Source of the DNA: Streptomyces sparsogenes
GTDB lineage: Bacteria; Actinomycetota; Actinomycetes; Streptomycetales; Streptomycetaceae
Reading direction: 5' to 3'
NCBI RefSeq assembly: GCF_001704635.1
Contig: NZ_MAXF01000125.1
Location: forward strand, 1 to 53,003
DNA length: 53,003 bases
Shown: positions 16,646-23,964 of the stretch, piece by piece
How the letters are laid out: every line of letters starts with the position of its first letter
How positions within the stretch are numbered: the first letter of the stretch is position 1
Made by a program: the position numbers and the translations under genes
Notes under the pieces: generated by a model
Database searches by the model: none
Told to the model about the DNA's origin: nothing
The model's input: the letters and a program-made list of their open reading frames with translations, nothing else

Positions 16646-16708
16646 CCCCGGCCTTCGGACCGGGGAGAAATCCGGATTCCCGCGTAGCGGGGCAGGGGGA
16701 AGCCGGAT
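16646..16708. other. Structured stretch with UUCG hairpin and nested stem
   Basis: CCCCGGCC-TTCG-GACCGGGG (16646-16665) folds into an 8-bp stem with one C-A mismatch and the very stable C(UUCG)G loop. It is followed by ATCCGG...CCGGAT (16670-16675 with 16703-16708), which encloses CCCGC-GTA-GCGGG (16679-16691). It lies between two divergent genes, upstream of tnpB. It could be the left end of the transposable element, a leftover right end, or a structured RNA. No decision possible from sequence alone. Confidence 0.4.
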
Positions 16709-16883
16709 CGCCGTCGGGCGATCAGGCGTCCGCCCGGGGAGCGGTGAGGACGACTGCGAAGAAGGCCGGTGGGTCCCGGAGTTGCTGGGGGACCGGCGGT
16801 CCGTGGCGGCTGGGCGGTCACCCGTTCGAGTAGTGCTGCCGGAATCCGGAGTGGCCGCCGGGCGGTGACGTTACGTTAGCGGC

Positions 16884-18104
16884 ATGACGACGCCACGTGA
16901 AGTCGAGGGGGCCGGGTATGCCCGGTACACGTACCGGCTTCGCGTGTCCTCGACCGCCCGTACGATGCTGCTGGCGGAATGGGCTCGGTGCCGGTGGATC
17001 TGGAACGAGTGCGTGGCCAAGTCCAGGGCCATCCACCTGCACAACAAGACTACGGGTGAGAAGCGGACCTGTGGCCCAGCGCAGCTGGACAGGATGCTGA
17101 CGCGGGCGCGGGAGTGTACGCCGTGGCTGCGTGAGGGCTCGAGTGTGGTGCAGCAGCAGGTGATCCGGGACTTCGGCAGGTCGCGTGCCAAGGCTCAGAA
17201 GGACATCCGGGAGCGGGTGCCTCAGCGGCGGCGGGCGGGCATGCCGGGGTGGAAGAGGAAGCGTGGGGCCGCTCCGACGCTGAACTACACCCGGCGCGGG
17301 TTCCGGCTGAGGGACGGTCGTCTGCATCTGGCGGGTGGGATCGTGGTGTCGGTGGTGTGGTCGCGGGGCCTGCCCGCCGAGCCTTCCTCGGTGCGCGTGT
17401 ACCAGGACAGTGTCGGGCACTGGTACTGCTCGTTCGTGGTTCCGGCCCAGGTGGAGCCGCTGCCTGGGACCGGGCGGGTGCTGGGCGTGGATTGGGGCGT
17501 GAAGCAGATAGCGACCACCACCTCCCACGCGCATGATCTCCCGCACGCCCAGTACGGCCGCAAGGCGCAGGCCGGGCTGGGCCGGTATGACCGGATGATG
17601 GCCCGCCGCAGGCCGAAGAAGGGGCAGGCCGCCTCGAAGGGTTACCGCCAGGCGAGGAAGTGGCGGGCGAAGACTTACGGGAAGATCGCCCGGCAGCGGC
17701 AGGACACCGGCCGCAAGTGGGCGAAGAAGGCCGTGACCGACCATGACGCCATCGCGGTGGAGGACTTCAAACCCCGGTTCCTGGCCAAGTCCTCGATGGC
17801 GCGGAAGGCGGCGGACGCGGCGATCGGCGCGACGAAGAAGGCCCTGATCGAGATGGGACGCAAGCACGGGCGGGACATCCGCCTCGTGCATCCCGCGTAC
17901 ACCACCATGGACTGCGCGCGGTGCGGAGCGAGGACCAAGCACGCACTCCCACTGTCCGAACGTACCTACACCTGCACCGCGTGCGGAGCCGTCTCCCCCA
18001 GGGACAAGAACTCCGCCCGCGTGATGCTGGTCCGGGCAGGTCTCGACCCGGCTGGTGCCGAGGGCGTAAGACCTGCGGGAGCGCTGCTCCCGCAGGCGGC
18101 CTGA
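16884..18104 (+). CDS. tnpB: TnpB RNA-guided endonuclease (IS200/IS605 OrfB)
   Basis: RNA-guided DNA nuclease of IS200/IS605 elements, ancestor-like to Cas12. The 406-residue length is normal. An N-terminal helix-turn-helix-like and beta-barrel part (about 1-195) precedes the RuvC nuclease, with all three acidic residues present: D203 in GVDWG, E293 in AVEDF and D374 in RDKNSA. The zinc-binding pairs C344/C347 and C364/C367 are intact. So the nuclease looks active. No tnpA lies nearby, making this a lone TnpB element. The DNA ends of the element show a right-end hairpin and omega-RNA structure directly after the stop. TACGTT 6 nt before the ATG suggests a leaderless transcript. The left end was not placed with certainty. 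Confidence 0.93.
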   Translation: MTTPREVEGAGYARYTYRLRVSSTARTMLLAEWARCRWIWNECVAKSRAIHLHNKTTGEKRTCGPAQLDRMLTRARECTPWLREGSSVVQQQVIRDFGRSRAKAQKDIRERVPQRRRAGMPGWKRKRGAAPTLNYTRRGFRLRDGRLHLAGGIVVSVVWSRGLPAEPSSVRVYQDSVGHWYCSFVVPAQVEPLPGTGRVLGVDWGVKQIATTTSHAHDLPHAQYGRKAQAGLGRYDRMMARRRPKKGQAASKGYRQARKWRAKTYGKIARQRQDTGRKWAKKAVTDHDAIAVEDFKPRFLAKSSMARKAADAAIGATKKALIEMGRKHGRDIRLVHPAYTTMDCARCGARTKHALPLSERTYTCTACGAVSPRDKNSARVMLVRAGLDPAGAEGVRPAGALLPQAA

Positions 18105-18163
18105 GCCAGAAATCCCCTCCCTTTAAGGAGGGGAGGATTCAACATAGGAAGGCCCGCCCCGCG
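18072..18163 (+). ncRNA. Omega-RNA 3' part, element right end and guide of the TnpB element
   Basis: Inside the 3' end of tnpB is a perfect 11-bp stem CCTGCGGGAGC-GCT-GCTCCCGCAGG (18072-18096). After the stop comes CCCCTCC...GGAGGGG (18114-18134) and the GGATTCAAC terminus (18135-18143) typical of IS200/IS605 right ends. By analogy with studied TnpB systems the omega-RNA scaffold ends at 18143, and the next bases, ATAGGAAGGCCCGCCCCGCG (18144-18163), would be the guide. The 5' end of the RNA is not visible. Structure seen; boundaries inferred. Confidence 0.7.
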
Positions 18164-18226
18164 ATTCGGCGTCCGGGCTCACTCATCCGTGGACGGAGTC
18201 CCGCCGATGGGCTAGCTTCCGGCCCC

Positions 18227-19336
18227 ATGAGGGACCAGGGGATCATGAGCATGATGAGACGTGTGGTGGCGGTCGGGCTGTGCGGCGCGGCGCTCGCCAC
18301 GGCCGTCGCCGCCGCGCCCGCGCAGGCCCGGCAGGCGCGCCCGGAGGGCGTGTCGGGCGCGGGGTGGCGGCTGAAGGACAGCGGCACGGACGCCCGGTTC
18401 CGCGGGCTCGCCGCCGTCAGCCGTACGACCGCGTGGGTGGCGGGCTCGAAGGGGACCGTGCTGCTCACGCACGACGGCGGGCGCGGTTGGCGCGATGTGT
18501 CGCCCCCGGGCGCGGAGGGGCTGGAGTTCCGGGACGTCGAGGCGTTCGACGGGCGGCGCGCCGTGGTGCTGGCCATCGGCGAGGGCGAGGCCTCCCGGGT
18601 GTTCCGTACGGACGACGCCGGGGCGACCTGGACGGAGACCTTCCGCAACACCGACCCGCGCGCCTTCTACGACTGTGTGACTTTCTTCGACGCGCGCAAC
18701 GGGATCGCGCTCAGCGACCCGGTCGAGGGGAAGTACCGGGTCCTGGCGACCGGCGACGGCGGGCGCAGCTGGCGCGTGCTGCCCTCGGACGGTATGCCCG
18801 CCGCGCAGCCGGGCGAGTCCGCGTTCGCGGCGAGCGGGCAGTGCCTGGTCAGCTCCGGGCGGCGGGACGCGTGGTTCGCCACGGGCGGCGCGGCCGGCGC
18901 CCGCGTCTTCCACTCCGCCGACCGCGGCCGCACCTGGACGGTGGCCGACACGCCGCTCCCGGCGGGCGACCCGGCGCGCGGCGTCTTCGGGCTCGCCTTC
19001 CGCGACGCCCGCGTCGGCCTCGCCGTCGGCGGCGACTACCGGGCCGGGCAGGCCTCCCCGAAGGCGGCCGCCGTCACGGCGGACGGCGGGGCCGGCTGGA
19101 CGGAGGCCGCCGCGCCGCCGCCCGCCTACCGCTCGGGCGTCACCTGGCTGCCGCACAGCCGCCGCACCGCGCTCGCGGTCGGCCCGACGGGCACCGATGT
19201 GACGACGGACGGCGGCCGCACCTGGCGCACGGTGGACCCGGGCTCGTACGACACCGTCGACTGCGCCCCGGACCTCGGCTGCTGGGCGGCGGGCGAACAG
19301 GGCCGCGTGGCCCGTCTGGAGCCGGCCCGGAGCTGA
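18227..19336 (+). CDS. Secreted beta-propeller protein (BNR/YCF48-like repeats)
   Basis: A 369-residue exported protein. A signal peptide of about 30 residues (VGLCGAALATAVAAAPAQA) is followed by repeats of the form TDDAGATWTE, THDGGRGWRD, SADRGRTWT and TTDGGRTWRT. These are Asp-box/BNR turns that build a beta-propeller like plant HCF136/YCF48 or sialidase-type folds, but without sialidase catalytic residues. Known as oxidoreductase-like in annotations without evidence; the real function is unknown. The ATG at 18227 is favoured because TAGCTT lies 8 nt before it (leaderless). An ATG at 18245 with AGGGG upstream is the alternative. It starts just 84 bp after the TnpB element's right end. Confidence 0.78.
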   Translation: MRDQGIMSMMRRVVAVGLCGAALATAVAAAPAQARQARPEGVSGAGWRLKDSGTDARFRGLAAVSRTTAWVAGSKGTVLLTHDGGRGWRDVSPPGAEGLEFRDVEAFDGRRAVVLAIGEGEASRVFRTDDAGATWTETFRNTDPRAFYDCVTFFDARNGIALSDPVEGKYRVLATGDGGRSWRVLPSDGMPAAQPGESAFAASGQCLVSSGRRDAWFATGGAAGARVFHSADRGRTWTVADTPLPAGDPARGVFGLAFRDARVGLAVGGDYRAGQASPKAAAVTADGGAGWTEAAAPPPAYRSGVTWLPHSRRTALAVGPTGTDVTTDGGRTWRTVDPGSYDTVDCAPDLGCWAAGEQGRVARLEPARS

Positions 19337-19391
19337 GGGACGGGGGGTGAAGGGCCAGGGGGCGAGGGGCCGGGGGGAGGAAGGGCGGAGT

Positions 19392-19691
19392 TCAGGACGG
19401 CAGCTGCTGGCGGTAGGCCTCCAGTTCCGGAGCGGTCTTGGTGGCCAGGAACTCCGTGATCCGGTACTCGCACACGCCCGCGACCGAGAACGGGTCGGTC
19501 GCCACCAGCTCCTCGATCCTGGCCCGGTCGTCCCCGACCGCCAGGATGACCCCGCCCTCCCGGGGCACCTTGCGGCCGGAGGCGATGAAGACCCCGGAGG
19601 CGTAGTGGCCCTCCAGCCAGACCACGTGGTCGGGGAGTACGGCGTCGACGCGCTCGAGGGGCGCGGTGTAGGTGAGTTCCAGAACGAACAT
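19392..19691 (-). CDS. YciI-like (DABB-fold) protein
   Basis: A 99-residue protein of the YciI-related family, with a ferredoxin-like alpha/beta barrel fold. Features are the MFVLELTYTAPL first strand, a HVVWLEGHYASGVFIASGRK stretch carrying the conserved His and Gly, a GGVILAVGDDRA strand-turn, and an FSVAGVCEYRITEF last strand. Family members include muconolactone-isomerase-like and chlorohydrolase-like enzymes, but most have no known reaction. It is divergent from endonuclease V with only 30 bp between start codons, so the two may share a control region. Confidence 0.82.
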   Translation of the reverse strand: MFVLELTYTAPLERVDAVLPDHVVWLEGHYASGVFIASGRKVPREGGVILAVGDDRARIEELVATDPFSVAGVCEYRITEFLATKTAPELEAYRQQLPS

Positions 19692-19721
19692 GATCGCGAG
19701 GCTAGTACCGTGGAGCGCATC

Positions 19722-20453
19722 ATGACCAGCACGTCCGACCCCCGGCCCCCCGCCGCTCCCCGCTACGAGCTTCCGCCCGGCTGGCCCGCGACAAAGGCCG
19801 AGGCGGCCGCCGTCCAGGAGCGGCTGCGGGGCTCCGTCCTGGTGGGCGGGGATCTGCCCGCGCCGGGCGCCGGCACGGGCGCCGTCGTGGGCGTGGACGT
19901 CGCGTACGACGACGAGCGGGGGCGGGTCGCGGCGGCCGCCGTCGCGCTCGACCCGCGCGGCCTGACGGTCGTGGGGGAGGCCACGGCGGTCGGCCCGGTC
20001 GCCTTCCCGTACGTGCCCGGCCTGTTGGCGTTCCGCGAGATCCCGGCCGTCCTCGACGCGCTGGCCACCCTGGACCGGCTCGGCCACCGCCCCGACGTGG
20101 TCGTCTGCGACGGCTACGGCCTCGCCCATCCGCGCCGCTTCGGGCTGGCCAGCCACCTGGGGGTGCTCACCGGGCTGCCCACCATCGGCGTCGCCAAGAA
20201 CCCCTTCACCTTCCACCACGACGCCCCGGGCCCGCGCCGCGGCGACTGGTCACCGCTCCTGGACGGCGCGGAGGAGGTCGGCCGCGCGCTGCGCACCCAG
20301 GACGGCGTCAAGCCGGTCTTCGTCTCCGTCGGCCACCGGGTAACCCTCGCGGCCGCCTGCGCCTACGCCCTTCACCTGGCCCGCGACTACCGGCTGCCGG
20401 AGACGACGCGGCGTGCCGACGCGCTGTGCCGCCAGGCGCTGGCGGCCGCCTGA
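19722..20453 (+). CDS. nfi: Endonuclease V (deoxyinosine 3' endonuclease)
   Basis: Repair nuclease that nicks DNA (and RNA) near deaminated adenine (inosine). The 243-residue length is typical. Visible family signatures are GVDVAYDD carrying the first catalytic Asp (D59), the VPGLLAFREIPAVLDAL segment with the catalytic Glu, and the CDGYGLAHPRRFGLASHLG segment with the third acidic residue. GVAKNPF and KPVFVSVGHRV also fit. The ATG at 19722 follows TAGTAC (19703-19708), a likely -10 box; there is no good ribosome site. A GTG in frame at 19710 is less likely. Confidence 0.93.
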   Translation: MTSTSDPRPPAAPRYELPPGWPATKAEAAAVQERLRGSVLVGGDLPAPGAGTGAVVGVDVAYDDERGRVAAAAVALDPRGLTVVGEATAVGPVAFPYVPGLLAFREIPAVLDALATLDRLGHRPDVVVCDGYGLAHPRRFGLASHLGVLTGLPTIGVAKNPFTFHHDAPGPRRGDWSPLLDGAEEVGRALRTQDGVKPVFVSVGHRVTLAAACAYALHLARDYRLPETTRRADALCRQALAAA

Positions 20454-20706
20454 GGGACCCTCACGGGGCGCGCCGCACGCGCCGCCGCACTGGGCGCGCC
20501 ACCCGCGGGAACCGCGCCCGCCGCACCGGGCGCGCCCGCGCGCGGGCAGCGCGCGTACGCAGCGCCCGCGTCGCCCGCCGCGTCGCTCAGCGCGCGCCCG
20601 CCCGCGCGCCCACGCGCGGGGCAGCACCCGCACGAGCCGTCCGCGCCGTACTGGGCGCACGGGGCGCGCCCGCCCGCGGACAGCACTCGCACGCACGCCG
20701 CGTCGC
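20454..20706. repeat. GC-extreme imperfect repeat tract after nfi
   Basis: About 250 bp made almost only of GCGC/GCCCGC-type words, with GGCGCGCC blocks. The 20-mer CGCCGCGTCGCTCAGCGCGC occurs at 20577-20596. At least 19 of its bases recur exactly 120 bp later, where the second copy covers the 3' end of the DUF1203-like gene. CTGGGCGC also recurs. This looks like an expanded and diverged duplication of the downstream gene's 3' end rather than a gene. Possible recombination or replication-slippage hotspot. Confidence 0.6.
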
Positions 20707-21213
20707 TCAGCGCGCCGTCCGCCGCGTCTCCGCGTGGAAGCAGCCGTACACCACGGACCGCACATGGACCACGGCCGCCTCCGGATTCCGGCGGTAGACC
20801 TCGGCCAGGCCCTCCTCGATCGTCATGTCCCCGCCGTCCAGCAGCAGCCCGCCGATGATGTCGCCCGCGGCCGAGTACGCCCGCAGCACCCGCTGCTCGC
20901 CCCGCATGGCGTCCGGGTAGTCGCCGCCCTGCCAGCCGCCGCAGTCCTCGGGGTGGATGAAGACCGGGCCCACCTCGTCGTACGGGCCGGGCGTGGCGCC
21001 GGTTTCCCGTGCCCAGCGGCGCAGCGGGGCGTACGAGACCAGGGCGATCGTCTCGCCCGGACGGCTGCGGCTCAGGCAGCAGCGCAGCGGGTTGCCGCCC
21101 TCGTCGTCCACTACCGTGCGCGGCGGGTTGCCCGCGTCGTCGCCGGTCCGCAGCTGCTTCAGCACGTCGGGCGCGATGGCCCGGATCTCGTAGTCCTTGC
21201 TCATGCCGTCCAT
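20707..21213 (-). CDS. DUF1203-like protein
   Basis: About 168 residues, soluble. The order of features fits the DUF1203 family: an EIRAIAPDVLKQLR start, CRCCLSRS-like Cys/Arg turn (here RCCLSRSRPGETIALVSYAP), a GPVFIHPEDCGGW segment, YSAAGDIIGG, and VHVRSVVYGCFHAETRR at the end. The conserved Cys and His suggest a metal or redox site, but no reaction is known. The start at 21213 (MDGMSK) or 21204 (MSKDYE) cannot be separated; neither has a strong ribosome site. Its 3' end is part of the duplicated repeat tract. Orientation is divergent from the nan-like operon. Confidence 0.68.
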   Translation of the reverse strand: MDGMSKDYEIRAIAPDVLKQLRTGDDAGNPPRTVVDDEGGNPLRCCLSRSRPGETIALVSYAPLRRWARETGATPGPYDEVGPVFIHPEDCGGWQGGDYPDAMRGEQRVLRAYSAAGDIIGGLLLDGGDMTIEEGLAEVYRRNPEAAVVHVRSVVYGCFHAETRRTAR

Positions 21214-21287
21214 GCTGGCCGCCGGGGGCGGGCCGAGCTGGCGGGATTCGGACGGCGCGCTGTGCGGACGCCGGCGTGCGCGGGGGC

Positions 21288-21316
21288 TTGACACCGTGCT
21301 GGCCCTCCGTCAGATT
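21288..21316 (+). promoter_or_regulatory. Promoter of the nanA-nanT-like operon
   Basis: Consensus -35 TTGACA (21288-21293), 17-base spacer, and -10-like CAGATT (21311-21316), placing the start of transcription near 21323, about 84 bp before the first start codon. Confidence 0.55.
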
Positions 21317-21331
21317 CAGCCCGCGGACGTG

Positions 21332-21375
21332 GGACGTCCGATGTCCTGAATGACCAGAACATGAATGCCCGACAT
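21332..21375. promoter_or_regulatory. Candidate operator cluster in the nan-like leader
   Basis: Just downstream of the predicted transcription start are a perfect GGACGTCC palindrome (21332-21339) and the direct repeats TGAATGACC (21347-21355) and TGAATGCCC (21362-21370), spaced 15 bp apart. ATGTCC and CGACAT flank them. The position suits a repressor; no regulator gene is adjacent. Confidence 0.4.
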
Positions 21376-21406
21376 ATTCGTACGCTCGTCAGAAGGCTGG
21401 GTTCCG

Positions 21407-22345
21407 ATGAGTCTGCCGACTCCGCTCACCGGTGTCGTTCCGCCCCTGTGCACCCCCCTCACCCGCACCGGCGAGGTCGACACCCGGTCCCTCGCCGCGC
21501 TCGCCGAGCGGCTGATCGGCGCCGGGGTCAGCGGTCTGTTCGCCCTCGGGTCCAGCGGCGAGGCCGCCTATCTGAGCGACCGTCGGCGCCGCACCGTCCT
21601 GGAGACCGTGACCGAGGCCGCGGCCGGCCGGGTGCCGGTGCTCGCCGGGGTGATCGACATGACCACCGAGCGGGTGCTCGACCACGCCCGCGCGGCGGCC
21701 GCGGCGGGCGTGGACGGCCTGGTGGCCACCGCGCCGTTCTACACCCGCACCCACTCGGCGGAGATCGCCGACCACTTCCGGCGCATCCGCGGCGGCGCCG
21801 GGCTGCCGCTCTTCGCGTATGACATCCCGGCCTCCGTGCACACCAAGCTCACCCCGGCCCTCGTCCTCCCGCTCGCCGCCGACTCCACGCTGGCCGGGCT
21901 CAAGGACAGCAGCGGGGACGACGGCGCGCTGCGCCGCCTCCTGGTCGAGGTGCGCCGGCGCGGGCTGGACGGCTCCTTCTCCGTGCTCACCGGCTCGGAG
22001 CTGGCCGTGGACGGGGCGCTGCTGGCCGGGGTGCACGGTGTCGTCCCCGGCCTGGGGAACGTCGACCCGGCCGGCTTCGTACGACTGTACGACCATGCCC
22101 GGGCGGGCCGCTGGAAGCAGGCGGCGGCCGAACAGGACCGGCTGGCCGCCCTCTTCGCCCTCACCGACGTCGGCGACCCTGCCGCCATGGGAGGCAGCTC
22201 CTCCGCCCTCGGCGGCTTCAAGGCCGCCCTCCACCTGCTGGGCGTCATCGACTGCCCGGCCACCGCCCCTCCCCAGGTGCCACTGGACGACGCCGCCGTG
22301 GACTCCGTACGCCACATCCTCGAGGACGGAGGGCTCCTCCAGTGA
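21407..22345 (+). CDS. nanA: DapA-family aldolase, probable N-acetylneuraminate lyase
   Basis: Class I aldolase of the dihydrodipicolinate synthase/N-acetylneuraminate lyase family, 312 residues. The Schiff-base Lys is K166 in GLKDSSGD and the catalytic Tyr is Y138 in AYDIP. The carboxylate-binding loop reads ALGSSGEAAYLS. The loop after YDIPA lacks the Gly seen in classical NanA, so substrate is not certain. The next gene overlaps by 4 bp and reads very much like NanT, the sialic acid permease, which makes cleavage of N-acetylneuraminate to ManNAc and pyruvate the best guess. Start at 21407 chosen from homology; GAAGG and TGGG lie upstream. Alternative: another 2-keto-3-deoxy sugar acid aldolase. 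Confidence 0.7.
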   Translation: MSLPTPLTGVVPPLCTPLTRTGEVDTRSLAALAERLIGAGVSGLFALGSSGEAAYLSDRRRRTVLETVTEAAAGRVPVLAGVIDMTTERVLDHARAAAAAGVDGLVATAPFYTRTHSAEIADHFRRIRGGAGLPLFAYDIPASVHTKLTPALVLPLAADSTLAGLKDSSGDDGALRRLLVEVRRRGLDGSFSVLTGSELAVDGALLAGVHGVVPGLGNVDPAGFVRLYDHARAGRWKQAAAEQDRLAALFALTDVGDPAAMGGSSSALGGFKAALHLLGVIDCPATAPPQVPLDDAAVDSVRHILEDGGLLQ

Positions 22346-23793
22346 CCACACCCCTGCCCTGGTACCGGGAAGTCACCCCCCGGCAGTGGAAGGCGATGTT
22401 CGCCGCCTGGATCGGCTATCTGCTCGACGGCTTCGACTTCGTCCTGATCACGCTGGTCCTGACGGAGATAGCCGACGAGTTCGACCTGAGCGACGCCTCG
22501 GCCGCCGGCCTGGTCTCCGGGGCGTTCATCACCCGCTGGCTCGGCGGGGCGCTGCTCGGCGCGATGGGGGACCGCTACGGGCGCAAACCCGCCATGATCG
22601 CCAGCATTCTGCTCTACTCCCTGGGCACCTTCGCCTGCGGCTTCGCCTGGGACTACTTCAGCCTCTTCACCGCCCGGCTGCTGATCGGCATGGGGATGGC
22701 GGGGGAGTACAGCGCGAGCGCGACCTACGTCCTGGAGAGCTGGCCGGCCCGGGTGCGCAACCGCGCCTCCGGCTTTCTGATCTCCGGGTTCGCGGGCGGC
22801 TCGATCCTCGCCGCCGAGCTCTACAAGTGGGTGGTGCCCCACTGGGGCTGGCGCCCGCTGTTCTGGATCGGGGTCCTGCCGGTGATCGTGGCGCTGTGGG
22901 TGCGGCGCGCGCTCCCCGAGGCCGGGGACTGGAGCGCGACGGCGCGCGGCGAGGCGCGCCCGAACCCGTTCCGGCCGCTGTTCACCGGGCGCCGCCGGGC
23001 CTCGCTGAACACGGCGCTCGCCGTGGCCGCGAGCGCCGCGCTGTTCTGCGTCTTCACCCCGTTGGGCGAGGGGATGGTGTGGCCGCTGGCACTGCTCGCG
23101 GCGGGCTGTCTGTTCGCCTTCGCCGCCCAGCTCGGCGGGCGCCGCCGCTGGGTGGTGTACGTGGCGCTGATGTGCACCGTGTTCTGCGCCTTCCTCTACA
23201 GCTGGCCCATCCAGGCGCTGCTGCCCACCTACCTGAAGAAGGAGCTCGGCTACGACCCGGCCCAGGTCACGGACATGATGTTCTACGCCGGGTTCGGGAC
23301 GATGGTCGGCTGCTGGCTCGCCGGGTTCATGGGCGACTGGCTGGGGACCCGGCGCGCCTACGCCTGGACCCTCCTGGCCTCACTCGCCTTCGTCTTCCCG
23401 GTCTTCGCGGTGCAGGACAGCCTGGTCGGGCTCGGGGTGCTGCTGTTCTTCCTGCTCGCCCTGAGCCAGGGGATCTCCGGGATCCTGCCCAAGTACATCG
23501 CGGGTCACTTCCCGACCGGCAGCCGGGCCGCGTCCCTCGGCTTCGTCTACAACACCGGGGCGCTCGGCGGGGCGGTGGCGCCGGTGCTGGGCGCCCACTT
23601 GGCGGAGGGCATGTCCCTCGGGCGGGCGCTCGCGGTGCTGACCTTCGGGCTCACCCTGCTGGTGATCGTGCTGGTCGGCGGCAATGTCCCACAGCGGCTC
23701 GGGCGGCTGTCCGACCCGGAAGGGCCCGATGACCACCTCGTGCCCGAGCGGCCGTTGTCGTCCCCTGCCGCTAGCGTGGAGAAGGCCGGCTGA
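22342..23793 (+). CDS. nanT: MFS sialic acid transporter, NanT-like
   Basis: Proton-coupled permease in the cytoplasmic membrane, 483 residues with about 12-14 hydrophobic segments. Several stretches closely match E. coli NanT as I know it: the start PWYREVTPRQWKAMFAAWIG, LLDGFDFVLITLVLTE, GAMGDRYGRK, LIGMGMAGEYSASATYV, and FLYSWPIQALLPTYLKKEL. The extra central hydrophobic pair of NanT (about residues 225-275) is also present. Starts with GTG inside the nanA stop (GTGA), so translation is coupled and both serve one pathway. Sialic acid uptake is not common in streptomycetes. No nanE, nanK or sialidase gene was found nearby. Confidence 0.82.
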   Translation: MTTPLPWYREVTPRQWKAMFAAWIGYLLDGFDFVLITLVLTEIADEFDLSDASAAGLVSGAFITRWLGGALLGAMGDRYGRKPAMIASILLYSLGTFACGFAWDYFSLFTARLLIGMGMAGEYSASATYVLESWPARVRNRASGFLISGFAGGSILAAELYKWVVPHWGWRPLFWIGVLPVIVALWVRRALPEAGDWSATARGEARPNPFRPLFTGRRRASLNTALAVAASAALFCVFTPLGEGMVWPLALLAAGCLFAFAAQLGGRRRWVVYVALMCTVFCAFLYSWPIQALLPTYLKKELGYDPAQVTDMMFYAGFGTMVGCWLAGFMGDWLGTRRAYAWTLLASLAFVFPVFAVQDSLVGLGVLLFFLLALSQGISGILPKYIAGHFPTGSRAASLGFVYNTGALGGAVAPVLGAHLAEGMSLGRALAVLTFGLTLLVIVLVGGNVPQRLGRLSDPEGPDDHLVPERPLSSPAASVEKAG

Positions 23794-23815
23794 GGGCCGG
23801 CGCCGCGCATGCGGC
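23785..23815 (+). terminator. Weak double hairpin after nanT
   Basis: GCCGGC (23785-23790) pairs with GCCGGC (23796-23801), followed by GCCGC-GCAT-GCGGC (23802-23815). It spans the nanT stop codon. Short stems without T-run; a modest terminator candidate. Confidence 0.3.
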
Positions 23816-23889
23816 ACCGCTGGTCAAACACCTGGTCGGAGCAGTGTTTCTGAGAGCCCGTCCGGTTTTCCACAGGCCCGCCCGGGGGC

Positions 23890-23918
23890 TTGTGGAATGC
23901 CGGGCGCCTTCTTAGCAT
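23890..23918 (+). promoter_or_regulatory. Promoter of the mcr-fadA-fadB operon
   Basis: TTGTGG (23890-23895), 17-base spacer, TAGCAT (23913-23918), about 47 bp before the chosen start of the first gene. Both boxes are close to the vegetative consensus. Confidence 0.5.
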
Positions 23919-23964
23919 CAGCGGTGTTACAGCGGTGGTGTCACACGGTTTGGGGATGGGCGGC

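Noticed and set aside
4325..22345. gudD and the DapA-family aldolase as consecutive steps of glucarate breakdown
   Set aside because: The aldolase is 16 kb away, coupled to a NanT-like permease, and does not read like 5-dehydro-4-deoxyglucarate dehydratase.
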